From Ornithinimicrobium tianjinense (lineage in GTDB: Bacteria > Actinomycetota > Actinomycetes > Actinomycetales > Dermatophilaceae), in the NCBI RefSeq assembly GCF_014636495.1, contig NZ_BMEM01000001.1, positions 940,136 to 1,004,135 on the forward strand: a DNA stretch of 64,000 nucleotides. Reading direction: 5' to 3'. Positions 32,140 to 40,298 of this stretch are shown here, piece by piece. The position numbers were made by a program, and so were the translations under genes. The notes beneath the pieces are model-generated. The model was not told the DNA's origin. It searched no databases and saw nothing but the letters and a program-made list of their open reading frames with translations. How positions within the stretch are numbered: the first letter of the stretch is position 1; each line of letters begins with the position of its first letter.

Positions 32140-32541
32140 TCAGTCCAGCATCTCTACCTTCGCTCCGATGCGCGCGTAGGTCGAACCTGCCCTCGCGTCC
32201 CGGGACGCCAGCGGGAGCCCGGCGGTGAGAGCCTCCAGGCCGATGACCCCGTCGTAGCTCGCGCCACCGGCGACCGATGCCGTCGCCAGGGTCGAGGCCA
32301 GCTGGGACGTCGGGATCGGCTCCTGTGCGGTCAGGGTGAAGTTGGACTCGATCAGCGTGGCTGCGTCCGCGGGCAGAAGTCGGTTCGTGCCCGGGAGCCG
32401 CGTGAGGACTGCGTACGTCTCCAGCGTCGCACGGGGACCGAGCGAGAGCTCACGTCCCTGTGCCCACGCCTCCACGGACTCGTGCGCGGGGTGGGTCGTC
32501 ATGAGCAGGGGGACCGCCAGGCTGGTGTCGACCGCGTGCAC
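32140..32541 (-). CDS. vapC: PIN-domain toxin (VapC)
   Basis: The 133-residue PIN domain ribonuclease has acidic metal-binding residues at D5 (AVDTS), E41 (LETYAV), D97 (SYDGVIG) and D115 (SRDARAG), the normal VapC spacing. VapC toxins cut tRNA or rRNA. GTG at 32541 lies 3 bp after the stop of the antitoxin gene on the same strand. The active site looks intact, so the toxin is probably functional. Confidence 0.9.
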   Translation of the reverse strand: MHAVDTSLAVPLLMTTHPAHESVEAWAQGRELSLGPRATLETYAVLTRLPGTNRLLPADAATLIESNFTLTAQEPIPTSQLASTLATASVAGGASYDGVIGLEALTAGLPLASRDARAGSTYARIGAKVEMLD

Positions 32542-32544
32542 CGA

Positions 32545-32784
32545 TCACCTGCGTCCGGCGTCGATGAGAGCCATGAGTGTCTCGTCGTCGATCTCGACGT
32601 CCCCGCCGGCCACGAGTCTGCCGCTCGCGGAGCGGCTGAGACGTGCTGTCCGGCCGCCGCGCACGATCTGCAGGCCCTCCCCGTAGGTGCTGATGTCTAC
32701 GTGGGTCCCGGGCGAGAGCCCGAGCGAGTCCCGGAGGGCCTTCGGGATGACGACCCGGCCCATCTTGTCGACGACAGCCTCCAT
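32545..32784 (-). CDS. vapB: AbrB/MazE-type antitoxin (VapB)
   Basis: The 79-residue protein has an N-terminal swapped-hairpin DNA-binding domain (MGRVVIPKALRDSLGLSPGTHVDI) and an acidic C-terminus (GGDVEIDDETLMALIDAGRR) suited to binding VapC. The ATG at 32784 is 6 nt after a TATCGT -10 box, so the operon is probably leaderless and autoregulated. A second possible start is the internal Met8. Confidence 0.88.
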   Translation of the reverse strand: MEAVVDKMGRVVIPKALRDSLGLSPGTHVDISTYGEGLQIVRGGRTARLSRSASGRLVAGGDVEIDDETLMALIDAGRR

Positions 32785-32790
32785 GGGAGG

Positions 32791-32796
32791 ACGATA
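32791..32796 (-). promoter_or_regulatory. -10 element for vapBC
   Basis: TATCGT on the minus strand ends 6 nt before the VapB ATG. VapBC complexes usually bind this region, but I see no clear palindrome. Confidence 0.4.
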
Positions 32797-32821
32797 CCAG
32801 CGAGATCCCAGCACGGCGCTC

Positions 32822-34303
32822 TCACCGCCCGTCGGTCGGGCTCGCCAGCCGGGCGATGCCGTCGGCGTGGGCGACCACCCGGGAGCCGTCATCCATCTCA
32901 AGGCCGACGCCGGGCGGCAGGGGCCAGGTGGGCAGCGGACCGCCGAGGGTCAGGTCGAGCCCGTCGGGGAGCCGCCACAGCCCTTCGCCGACGACCTCTC
33001 GCCCGTGGTCGCCGGCCCGGTCCACCGTGGGACGGGCCTGGTCCGGGAACCAGACCCTGTCGGCCTCGGTCCGGTGACGGGCCGACCCGTCGCGCACGTC
33101 GACGACCTGGTCGAGGACGACGGCGTGCTCCTCGTCCAGGACGCCAGGCACGAAGGTGCCCTCGACGTCGCCCTTGGGCAGGTCCGCGCGCCACAGCGCC
33201 TCGCCGGTCCTCGGGTCCAGTCGCACGAGGTCGGCGTCGAGGTCGATCAGCGCGCTGCCCTCGTCCGTCCAGCGATGCACCCCTCCCTTGTAGCGGCAGG
33301 CCAGCAGGGGCCCGCTGCCCTCTGCCCAGAGCGTGGAGTTGCAGCCCAGGTCCATGCCGCGGGCGATCCAGCTGGGCCTGCCGGTGGCGGCGTCCAACGC
33401 GAAGACCGCCGACTCCGTCAGGTCGAGGTCGGCACCGTCGATGACGTCAGCCAGCCCGACCGTGCCGATGAGCAGGTCGTCCTCGTGGGCCACGAAGGAC
33501 CAGCCGGTGTTGGTGGACGCGCGCGGGCCCACCAGATCCGCGGTCGACACCTCCCAGACCAGGGTGTCGTCGACGAGCCTCCCGATCCGAGCCCCGCCCG
33601 CACGGGCCAGGTCGAGAGGTCCGATGGGCTCGACGAAGTGACCGGCCGTCTGGTGCCCGGCCGGCACCCAGGGGACCGGCTCCCAGGAGGAGGTGACGAC
33701 GGTGGGCCAGGTCAGGTTGCCGTCGTCGTCCAGCAGGACGGTGCACACGTCGGTCTCGCTGCCCGGGCACAGGTGGGGCTGCATCACGTGAACGCCCCAG
33801 GTGCTGCCTGTCCCCTTGGAGGTGCCGGTCCGCGGGTCACGGCTGATCACGTCGGCCGCGTCGTCCGGCAGGTCCGGTCGGACCGTCGGCTGCAGGTAGA
33901 CCACCTCCCCGTCGATCACCTGCGGCTCGAGGGGCCGCACCACCGGGATCCCCGAGGTCGAGGCGGGCCGGGACCAGAGCTGCTCACCGGTCTCGGCGTC
34001 CAGGGCCGTCATCATCAGCCGGTCCGTGCTGCTGAGCGTGTAGAGCGCCAGGACCCCGTCCACCAGGACCGGGCCGCTGACCGGGCGTAGATCGGCGCTC
34101 CAGGCGAGGGAGGCGATGGGGGCCGGGGGCGTGGACAGGGGGACGGAGTCCTCGGCCCCTGCCCCGGTCCCGACGGCGACGGCGCTCGTCGACGTGCCGG
34201 CTCCCATGTCGGTCGTCGTCACGGCGCCGTCGCGGACGCCCGTGCAGGCGGTGACGAGGGTGAGAGAGATGGACAGTGCGGCGAAGGTGAGTCCCCGGGT
34301 CAT
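32822..34303 (-). CDS. Beta-propeller (PQQ-like) lipoprotein
   Basis: The 493-residue protein begins MTRGLTFAALSISLTLVTAC, a lipoprotein signal with the lipidated Cys at position 20. The rest is rich in strands with repeated propeller phrases such as LDAETGEQLWSRP, LDAATGRPSWIARG and LDPRTGEALWRADL, as in PQQ-like/YncE-type propellers. No catalytic motif is seen. It is probably an extracytoplasmic binding or scaffold protein. It diverges from dinG; the gap contains an inverted pair of DnaA-box-like sites. Confidence 0.82.
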   Translation of the reverse strand: MTRGLTFAALSISLTLVTACTGVRDGAVTTTDMGAGTSTSAVAVGTGAGAEDSVPLSTPPAPIASLAWSADLRPVSGPVLVDGVLALYTLSSTDRLMMTALDAETGEQLWSRPASTSGIPVVRPLEPQVIDGEVVYLQPTVRPDLPDDAADVISRDPRTGTSKGTGSTWGVHVMQPHLCPGSETDVCTVLLDDDGNLTWPTVVTSSWEPVPWVPAGHQTAGHFVEPIGPLDLARAGGARIGRLVDDTLVWEVSTADLVGPRASTNTGWSFVAHEDDLLIGTVGLADVIDGADLDLTESAVFALDAATGRPSWIARGMDLGCNSTLWAEGSGPLLACRYKGGVHRWTDEGSALIDLDADLVRLDPRTGEALWRADLPKGDVEGTFVPGVLDEEHAVVLDQVVDVRDGSARHRTEADRVWFPDQARPTVDRAGDHGREVVGEGLWRLPDGLDLTLGGPLPTWPLPPGVGLEMDDGSRVVAHADGIARLASPTDGR

Positions 34304-34343
34304 GGAGCACAGGCAAGCACGCGGCCGCAGCGGACCGCAGGTG

Positions 34344-34378
34344 TTGTCCACAGGGTCCCCGCTCGACGCTGTGGACGA
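34344..34378. other. Inverted pair of DnaA-box-like sites
   Basis: TTGTCCACA (34344-34352) is an exact match to the actinobacterial DnaA-box consensus. TGTGGACGA (34370-34378) is its inverted partner with one base different. They lie between two divergent genes, upstream of dinG. Confidence 0.5.
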
Positions 34379-34405
34379 GGACGCGGGAAGGTGGGCGCGA
34401 CGGCA

Positions 34406-34411
34406 TACCCT
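34406..34411 (+). promoter_or_regulatory. -10 element for leaderless dinG
   Basis: CGGCATACCCT contains TACCCT, which ends 7 nt before the ATG at 34419. Confidence 0.45.
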
Positions 34412-34418
34412 GAACCTC

Positions 34419-36623
34419 ATGCCCGCCACCCCCGAACTCGACGCGCTCCTCCACGCCGCCGTCACGGCGGTCGGGGGCACCGAGCGCCCCGGGCAGGTGA
34501 CGATGGCGCACGCCGTGGAGCGGGCCGTGGAGCGCGAGGAACACCTGTTGGTGCAGGCCGGCACGGGGACGGGCAAGTCGCTCGCCTACCTCGTCCCGGC
34601 GATCGCGCACGCCGTGCGCACCGGCAAGCCGGCCGTGGTCGCGACCGCCACGCTGGCGCTGCAGGCGCAGATCGTCGACCGCGACCTGCCGCGCATCGCC
34701 GACGCGCTCGCGCCGCTGCTCGGGCGCCGGCCGACGTTCGCGCTGGTCAAGGGGCGGTCCAACTACCTGTGCGAGCACAAGCTCGTGGGCGGCTTCCCCG
34801 ACGACGACGAGGACGCCCTCCTGTCGATGGGCTCGGTCGACCGGGAGCGCTCGCGGCTGGGCGACGAGGTCGTCCGGCTGCGCGAGTGGGCCGACCTCAC
34901 GGAGTCCGGCGACCGCGACGAACTGGTGCCGGGCGTGAGCAACCGCGCCTGGCGCCAGGTCTCGGTCACCTCCCACGAGTGCCTCGGCAGCCGCTGCCCG
35001 GTGGTCGCGGACTGCTTCGTCGAGCGCTCCCGCGAGGCGGCCAAGGAGGTCGACGTCATCGTCACGAACCACTCGTTCATGGCGATCGACGCGTTCGAGG
35101 GGCGGTTCATGCTGCCCGAGCACGATCTGCTGGTCATCGACGAGGCCCACGAGCTCACCGACCGCATCACCAGCACGATCACCGACGAGCTGACGTCCGG
35201 GTCGGTGTCGGTCGCGGCGCGCAAGGCGGGCCGGGGCGAGGCCGCGGGGCGGCTCGGCGACACGGTGGACCTGCTGGCCGACGCCCTCGCCGACCTGCCC
35301 GAGGGCAAGCTCACGGCGCTGCCGGAGCGCCTGGTCACCACCCTGCAGCTGGTGCGTGACGCGGCGCGCGACGCGCTGTCCGAGCTCAAGCCCGAGAAGG
35401 GGGCGGAGGTCGACGGGGCCAGGCAGGTCGCGCTGGCCGCGGTCGACGAGGTCCACGACAACGCCGCGCGCGTGCTGGAGGAGCGGGACCTCGACGTCGT
35501 CTGGGTCACCCACGACCAGCGTCGGGGCGCGGTGCTGCGGGTGGCGCCGATGAGCGTGGCGATGCTCGTCCGGGACAAGATCTTCAGCGACCGGACCGTG
35601 GTGCTGACCTCGGCCACCCTCGAGCTGGGCGGCAGCTTCGACTCCGTGGCGGGCACCATCGGCCTGCGGGGCGCCGGGTCACCCGCCTGGGAGGGCCTGG
35701 ACGTGGGCTCGCCCTTCGACTACCCCCAGCAGGCCATCGCCTACGTCGCGCAGCACCTGCCGCCCCCGGGTCGCGACGGGGCCTCCCCGCAGGTCTTCGA
35801 CGAGATCGAGGCGCTCGTGCGCGCCGCGGGCGGCCGGACGCTCGGGCTGTTCAGCTCCCGTCGCGCGGCCGAGGCCGCCGCGGAGGAGATGCGCCGACGG
35901 CTGGCCGACGACGACATCCGGGTGCTGTGCCAGGGTGAGGACCAGATGCCCACGCTCGTGCGCGACTTCGCCTCCGACGCGCGCTCCTGCCTGTTCGGCA
36001 CGATGTCCCTGTGGCAGGGCGTCGACGTGCCCGGGTCGGCCTGCCAGCTCGTCATCATCGACCGCATCCCCTTCCCGCGACCGGACGACCCGCTGTCGTC
36101 GGCGCGCACCGAGGCGATCTCGCGGATGGGCGGCAACGGTTTCATGGCCGTCTCCGCCACGCACGCAGCGCTGCGGCTGGCCCAGGGCGCGGGCCGGCTC
36201 GTGCGGCGCGGCGACGACCGGGGCGTCGTCGCCTTCCTCGACTCGCGGATGATCACCGCCCGGTATGCCGGTTTCCTCCAGCGCTCCCTGCCCCCGTTCT
36301 GGCCCACGACCGACCGCGCGCTCGTGCTCAAGGCGCTCGAGCGCCTCGACGCCACCGCGCCCGACGTGGTGCCGGTCGCCGCCCCCGGTGCGCGCGGGAT
36401 CGGCGGAGCACCCCTCGAGGGAGCCGCCGCGACGGTCCCTGTCGCCCGCTCTCCGCGCACCGCCGTCACCGGCGGGCACGCGTGGACCGACGAGCAGGAC
36501 GCCGAGCTGCGGGACGGTCTCGACGCCGGTGTCACGCTGACGGAGCTGGCCGAGCATCTCGACCTGGCGCCGGACCTGGTCACCGCCCGCATCAACCAGC
36601 TCGGACTGGAGGTCCCGGTATGA
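34419..36623 (+). CDS. dinG: DinG/XPD-type ATP-dependent DNA helicase
   Basis: The 734-residue SF2 helicase has Walker A (AGTGTGKS, about residues 48-55) and a DEAH box (VIDEAHEL). It has an XPD-like iron-sulfur domain with four cysteines (one in YLCEHKL, then CLGSRCPVVADC). C-terminal motifs include SATLELGGSFDSVAG, FGTMSLWQGVDVPG, IDRIPFPRPDDPL and QGAGRLVRRGDDRG. A C-terminal extension (about 690-734) resembles a small helix-turn-helix (LTELAEHLDLAPDLVTARINQLG), not standard for DinG. It is the first gene of a coupled trio (dinG, DUF952, holA). Confidence 0.93.
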   Translation: MPATPELDALLHAAVTAVGGTERPGQVTMAHAVERAVEREEHLLVQAGTGTGKSLAYLVPAIAHAVRTGKPAVVATATLALQAQIVDRDLPRIADALAPLLGRRPTFALVKGRSNYLCEHKLVGGFPDDDEDALLSMGSVDRERSRLGDEVVRLREWADLTESGDRDELVPGVSNRAWRQVSVTSHECLGSRCPVVADCFVERSREAAKEVDVIVTNHSFMAIDAFEGRFMLPEHDLLVIDEAHELTDRITSTITDELTSGSVSVAARKAGRGEAAGRLGDTVDLLADALADLPEGKLTALPERLVTTLQLVRDAARDALSELKPEKGAEVDGARQVALAAVDEVHDNAARVLEERDLDVVWVTHDQRRGAVLRVAPMSVAMLVRDKIFSDRTVVLTSATLELGGSFDSVAGTIGLRGAGSPAWEGLDVGSPFDYPQQAIAYVAQHLPPPGRDGASPQVFDEIEALVRAAGGRTLGLFSSRRAAEAAAEEMRRRLADDDIRVLCQGEDQMPTLVRDFASDARSCLFGTMSLWQGVDVPGSACQLVIIDRIPFPRPDDPLSSARTEAISRMGGNGFMAVSATHAALRLAQGAGRLVRRGDDRGVVAFLDSRMITARYAGFLQRSLPPFWPTTDRALVLKALERLDATAPDVVPVAAPGARGIGGAPLEGAAATVPVARSPRTAVTGGHAWTDEQDAELRDGLDAGVTLTELAEHLDLAPDLVTARINQLGLEVPV

Positions 36624-37051
36624 CGCACGACGACGAGGGCGCGGGGCGGCCGCTCTGGCACCTCGCGGAGCTGGCCCACTGGGAGGCCGCCCTCAGGACC
36701 GGCACCTACGAACGGTCGACGCGCGGCGCGACGCTCGCGGAGGTGGGCTTCATCCACGCCTCCTACCCCGAGCAGCTGCCGGGCGTGGCCAAGCTCCTCT
36801 ACTCACGTGAGGACCTGGCTCCGCTCGTGGTGCTCGAGGTCGACCCCGCGGCGCTCGCCGCCGCGGGGGTGGAGGTCCGCCTCGAGCCCGGCGACCCGGG
36901 CGACCCGACGTCGCCGCACTTCCCGCACCTCTACGGCCCGCTGCCCGTGGCCGCAGTCAGCCGCACCCGGCCGGCGGCGGTCGAGAAGGGCTGGCTCGAC
37001 CTGGGGCCGTGGGAGGACCTGACGAGTCCCGGCGCGGGGTCGGCCCCGTGA
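36620..37051 (+). CDS. DUF952 family protein
   Basis: The 143-residue protein has the DUF952 pattern (LWHLAELAHWEAAL, GFIHASYPEQLPGVA, VVLEVDP, FPHLYGPLPVAAV). The fold is thought to resemble ADP-ribosyltransferase-like or glutathione S-transferase-adjacent domains, but the function is not established. The ATG overlaps the dinG stop (ATGA) and its own TGA overlaps the holA GTG, placing it inside a translationally coupled DNA-metabolism operon. Confidence 0.9.
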   Translation: MTHDDEGAGRPLWHLAELAHWEAALRTGTYERSTRGATLAEVGFIHASYPEQLPGVAKLLYSREDLAPLVVLEVDPAALAAAGVEVRLEPGDPGDPTSPHFPHLYGPLPVAAVSRTRPAAVEKGWLDLGPWEDLTSPGAGSAP

Positions 37052-38022
37052 CCGCGCCACTGACGCTGGCCCTCATCACCGGCCCCGAGGAGATCGCCGC
37101 GGAGCGCGGCCTGGCCTCGGTGCTGACGGCGGTGCGTGCCGTGGAGCCGGAGGCGGAGCTGGTGCGACTGCACGCCGGCAGCTACCAGCCGGGTCAGCTG
37201 CTCGTGCACGCCAGCCCCAGCCTCTTCGGCGGCTGGACGGTCATCGCGGTGCACGAGGCGGACGAGGCCGACGACGCGCTGGTCGAGGATCTTCTCGCCT
37301 ACCTCGCGGAGCCGGCGGACGGGGTGACTCTCGTGCTGCACCACCGGTCGGGCAACCGCGGCAAGAAGGTGCTGGACACGATGCGCAAGGGCGGCGCCCG
37401 CCTCATCGAGGCCAAGGCGCTGAAGTCGGAGAAGGACAAGACCGACTTCGTCAAGGGGGAGTTCCGCGAGGCCCGGCGGCGGATCACCGAGGAGGCCGTC
37501 GCGACGCTGGTCCTGGCCGTTGGCAAGGACGTGCGTGAGCTGGCCGGCGCCTGCGCCCAGCTGGCCCGGGACGTCGAGGGGACCATCGAGGTCGAGGACG
37601 TGCACACCTACTACGGCGAGCGCGTCGAGACGACCGGCTTCAAGGTGGCCGAGGCGGCGCTGGCCGGTGACGAGCGGGCCGCGATGGGGCTGCTCCGTCA
37701 CGCCATGATCGGGGGGCTCGACCCGGTGCCGATCGTGGCCGTGCTGGCCATGCAGCTGCGCCAGGTCGGCAAGGTGGCGGCGGCCGGGCGCGGCAGCTCC
37801 GGCCAGCTCGCACGGGATCTCGGTATGGCGCCCTGGCAGGTGGACCAGGCCCGTCGCGTCGCGCAGGGGTGGGACGGTGCGCGGCTGGGCAGGGCCATCG
37901 AGGCGGTGGCCCGCGCCGACGTCGACGTCAAGGGCGGCCTGCGCACGGAGGCAGCTGTCCGCAGCCCGGAGCACGCGGTCGAGCGGGCCGTGCTCGAAGT
38001 CTGCCGGCTGCGGCACGCCTGA
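37048..38022 (+). CDS. holA: DNA polymerase III subunit delta
   Basis: HolA is the clamp-loader wrench subunit that opens the beta clamp. The 324-residue protein has the actinobacterial HolA pattern: GPEEIAAERGLASVL near the start, VILHH-like VTLVLHHRSGNRGKKVLD, a central DFVKGEFREARRRITEEAV, ELAGACAQLARDV, and the C-terminal collar with QLRQVGKVAAAGRGSS. It has no functional ATPase, which is normal for delta. GTGA overlap with the DUF952 gene shows coupling. In many actinobacteria holA follows comEC; here it follows dinG and DUF952 instead. Confidence 0.94.
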   Translation: MTAPLTLALITGPEEIAAERGLASVLTAVRAVEPEAELVRLHAGSYQPGQLLVHASPSLFGGWTVIAVHEADEADDALVEDLLAYLAEPADGVTLVLHHRSGNRGKKVLDTMRKGGARLIEAKALKSEKDKTDFVKGEFREARRRITEEAVATLVLAVGKDVRELAGACAQLARDVEGTIEVEDVHTYYGERVETTGFKVAEAALAGDERAAMGLLRHAMIGGLDPVPIVAVLAMQLRQVGKVAAAGRGSSGQLARDLGMAPWQVDQARRVAQGWDGARLGRAIEAVARADVDVKGGLRTEAAVRSPEHAVERAVLEVCRLRHA

Positions 38023-38040
38023 CGCGCTGCCAGGCACGCC

Positions 38041-38067
38041 GCGGCCCCGCCGTCAGGACGGGGCCGC
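38041..38067 (+). terminator. Hairpin after holA
   Basis: A 9-bp stem, GCGGCCCCG/CGGGGCCGC, with a 9-nt loop lies 18 bp after the holA stop. There is no T tract. It borders a 20-bp tandem repeat. Confidence 0.65.
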
Positions 38068-38106
38068 GTCGTCACGAGGCTGGGTGCGTCGTCACGAGGC
38101 TGGGTG
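38067..38106. repeat. 20-bp tandem repeat (two copies plus a partial)
   Basis: The unit CGTCGTCACGAGGCTGGGTG occurs twice back to back (38067-38086, 38087-38106), followed by a partial CGTCGT. It lies in the gap between the convergent holA and CWB2 genes, just before the CWB2 stop. Confidence 0.85.
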
Positions 38107-38114
38107 CGTCGTGC

Positions 38115-39533
38115 TCACTCCGTGGGGATGTTGCTCTCGGTGAGGGTGCCCGACGGCCGCGAGGCCGGTGCGGCCGCGGAGGAGAACAACGTCTGCAGCT
38201 GGGCCTCGACGGACGGGTTCACCGCGACGGGGCCACCGACGATCGTGATCAGCGGGAAGGACACCTCGGCGATGAGCCGGTCGATCTGGGTCATCACCGC
38301 GGCGGGCACGCTGTCCGGACGGGTCAGCGCCACGCCGGCTCCGGTGCGGGCCGCGACCGGGACCGAGGTCAAGGAGTCCGGGAAGTCCGCCCCGGTCGCG
38401 ACCATGACGCGACCCTCGGCCGGGAACTGCTCGAGCACCTGGGCCGCCGTCCCATAGCGGTCCGCACCGGCGTAGCGCGTGACCGGGACGCCGTCAGCGG
38501 CATCGGTCAGCACGGCGTCCGAGAGGACCATGGGGCCGCCGGCGGCATACAGGTGGTCGAAGTCCAGAGTGGCCAGCACGGCGGCGGAGGCGCTCGGGAT
38601 GTCGTCCTGCCGGACCAGGACGAGCGGTGCCTGGTGCCGGGCGGCCAGCGCGCTGAGCACGAGGGCGTCCGCGAAGCCCTGGCCCGAGGCGACGTAGACC
38701 TCGGCGGTGCTGTCCTGCAGAACCTGGCCCGCGATCATGGCGGAGGTCTCGTAGCGGCTGGCGCCGCCCACCCGCTCGACGAGGGCACCCGGCAGTGTCG
38801 CCGCGACGTCGTCCAGGACCCCCTCACCGAGGGCAGCCTCCCCGCCGATGACGATGACGGACGAGGGCTGCAGCCGGGCCAGTTCTGCCGTAGTGGCCGC
38901 CGACAGGCCGGTGGGGTTGCTGAGCAGCAGCGGCGCGCCGAGCTGGGCGGCCCACGGCGCCGCGGCCAGAGCGTCCGGATAGGTGCGGGAGGTGGCGATG
39001 ATGACGGTGTCGGCGCTGACGAACTTCTGCGCGGAGAGCATCGCGGCGGTCTCCAGACGGGTCTCGCCCCCGATCCGCTCGATGTCGAAGCTGCAGGGTC
39101 CGTCGACGTCCTCCGGGTAGAACGGGTCCTCGTAGGCCAGGGTGCCCACCGAGTTGCCTGCGCCGTCGATGTCGTCGATGACGATGCCGACGCCCGGCGC
39201 GCCGGTGCCGTAGAGCCCGACGAACGAGAGGAAGGAGTAGATGTCCCGCGAGGTGCCGACCTCCACCTCTCGGTCGCGGGAGTCCTTGAGCACACCGTCG
39301 TCCCACACCTCCACCCGGAAGCGGTCGAAGCCGCCCCCGTCGTCGACGGTGCCCGTCACCGAGGTGGTGACCGCATACTCGTTGCGGCTGCAGTCCTCGT
39401 TGACGAACTGCACGCCGGTGATCTCGTAGTCGTCGAGCGTGGCTGCCTGCGCCGCTCCTGAGGACGCCAGCAACGTCCCGCCTGCCAGTGCGGTCGCGAC
39501 GGCGCCGCGCCCGCTCATGCCCCGAGTGAACAT
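38115..39533 (-). CDS. Secreted cell-wall-binding repeat (CWB2) protein
   Basis: The 472-residue protein has a signal peptide ([10 protein letters not shown] to about AQA-A at 30/31), a beta-rich N-terminal domain with two cysteines ([15 protein letters not shown]...[11 protein letters not shown]), and three CWB2 (PF04122-type) repeats: [30 protein letters not shown] and [15 protein letters not shown]. Triple CWB2 domains anchor proteins to anionic wall polymers. GGAAGG precedes the ATG. The N-terminal region has no recognised enzymatic motif, so the cargo function is unknown. Confidence 0.88.
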   Translation of the reverse strand: MFTRGMSGRGAVATALAGGTLLASSGAAQAATLDDYEITGVQFVNEDCSRNEYAVTTSVTGTVDDGGGFDRFRVEVWDDGVLKDSRDREVEVGTSRDIYSFLSFVGLYGTGAPGVGIVIDDIDGAGNSVGTLAYEDPFYPEDVDGPCSFDIERIGGETRLETAAMLSAQKFVSADTVIIATSRTYPDALAAAPWAAQLGAPLLLSNPTGLSAATTAELARLQPSSVIVIGGEAALGEGVLDDVAATLPGALVERVGGASRYETSAMIAGQVLQDSTAEVYVASGQGFADALVLSALAARHQAPLVLVRQDDIPSASAAVLATLDFDHLYAAGGPMVLSDAVLTDAADGVPVTRYAGADRYGTAAQVLEQFPAEGRVMVATGADFPDSLTSVPVAARTGAGVALTRPDSVPAAVMTQIDRLIAEVSFPLITIVGGPVAVNPSVEAQLQTLFSSAAAPASRPSGTLTESNIPTE

Positions 39534-39623
39534 CTGTCTGCCTTCCGGTGAGATCCTGCCTGAGTGCCGCGAGTGCGGCACCGTGTCAGAGGGCCGGGGC
39601 GCGAGGGAGATACCGCCATCGAG

Positions 39624-39653
39624 TTGGGCGGGGGCGTGGGGCGCTGCTAATGT
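39624..39653 (+). promoter_or_regulatory. rpsT promoter
   Basis: TTGGGC (39624-39629) and TAATGT (39648-39653) are spaced 18 bp. Transcription near 39660 would give a leader of about 140 nt, long enough for regulation. Confidence 0.5.
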
Positions 39654-39801
39654 TGTCCCTTGCGTGCGCGCCTGGTCGTGCGCGCACGTCGCACCAACCG
39701 CGCGCGGCTCAGCCGCCAGGGCCCCCCACGCCTCAATCCTGGACCGCGCGTCTGTCGCCCTCACGACAACCCGACCAACTCAACACGTAGGAAGACACTC
39801 C

Positions 39802-40068
39802 GTGGCAAACATCAAGTCCCAGATCAAGCGCGTCAAGACCAACGCCATCCGCACCGAGCGCAACCGGGCCTACAAGTCCGAGCTGCGCACCTTCATCCGC
39901 AAGTTCCGCGAGGCTGCGGCCAGCGGTGACGCGGCCAAGGCGGGCGACGCGCTGAAGCTGGCCTCCAAGAAGCTCGACAAGGCTGTCTCCAAGGGCGTCA
40001 TCCACGCCAACCAGGCCGCCAACAAGAAGTCGGCGATGGCCAAGCGGTTCAACAGCCTCGGCGCCTGA
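39802..40068 (+). CDS. rpsT: 30S ribosomal protein S20
   Basis: The 88-residue basic protein [17 protein letters not shown]... is the S20 family, binding 16S rRNA during early 30S assembly. The GTG start follows TAGGAAG. It lies between holA and leuS, and a strong hairpin follows immediately. Confidence 0.98.
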   Translation: MANIKSQIKRVKTNAIRTERNRAYKSELRTFIRKFREAAASGDAAKAGDALKLASKKLDKAVSKGVIHANQAANKKSAMAKRFNSLGA

Positions 40069-40083
40069 CCGCTCCACGTCGCT

Positions 40084-40121
40084 CACGAGGGCGCTCACCC
40101 GTCAGGGTGGGCGCCCTCGTG
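40084..40121 (+). terminator. rpsT terminator hairpin
   Basis: The 17-bp stem (40084-40100 and 40105-40121), with one G-U pair and a GTCA loop, is very stable. No T run follows. It ends 3 bp before the -10 of the leuS leader. Confidence 0.8.
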
Positions 40122-40124
40122 CGT

Positions 40125-40130
40125 TAAACT
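40125..40130 (+). promoter_or_regulatory. -10 element for the leuS leader
   Basis: TAAACT fits TANNNT. The leader ATG at 40141 begins 10 nt after it, so the leader ORF would be leaderless or have a leader of only a few bases. Confidence 0.5.
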
Positions 40131-40140
40131 CGGGCTCACC

Positions 40141-40182
40141 ATGACGATCGGCCGCGTGCTCCTCCTTACGCAGCCGCGCTGA
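40141..40182 (+). CDS. Leucine-rich leader peptide of leuS (13 aa)
   Basis: ATG at 40141 opens a 14-codon frame encoding [13 protein letters not shown], with three consecutive leucine codons (CTC CTC CTT, 40159-40167). The stop codon lies inside the first arm of a stable hairpin, and a T-tailed terminator follows. This matches leader peptides of amino-acid-responsive attenuators. It has no Shine-Dalgarno; its start is close to a -10 box, as in many leaderless actinobacterial leaders. Confidence 0.6.
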   Translation: MTIGRVLLLTQPR

Positions 40183-40231
40183 CGGACGCACACCCAGCGC
40201 GGCTGACCCCTCCTGCGAGAGGGGCTTTTTT
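40171..40231 (+). promoter_or_regulatory. Candidate leuS attenuator (hairpin plus T-tailed terminator)
   Basis: A perfect 11-bp hairpin, CAGCCGCGCTG/CAGCGCGGCTG (40171-40181 and 40195-40205), overlaps the leader stop. A short hairpin CCCCTC/GAGGGG (40207-40212 and 40219-40224) follows, with six T residues at 40226-40231, the clearest intrinsic terminator in the window. I could not find a strong alternative pairing that would act as antiterminator, so the mechanism is open. The Leu-codon run CTCCTC (40159-40164) can pair with the GAGGGG arm of the terminator. Confidence 0.6.
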
Positions 40232-40298
40232 GTGCACCGAAGCATCACCGACGAGCAGCAGACCAGCGAGCACGAGCAGACGAAGGACGAGAGGCACG

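Noticed and set aside
40207-40231. Simple terminator of rpsT rather than a leuS attenuator
   Set aside because: rpsT already has a strong hairpin at 40084-40121, and the T-tailed hairpin lies after a leader ORF and before leuS, so I favour an attenuator, with moderate confidence.
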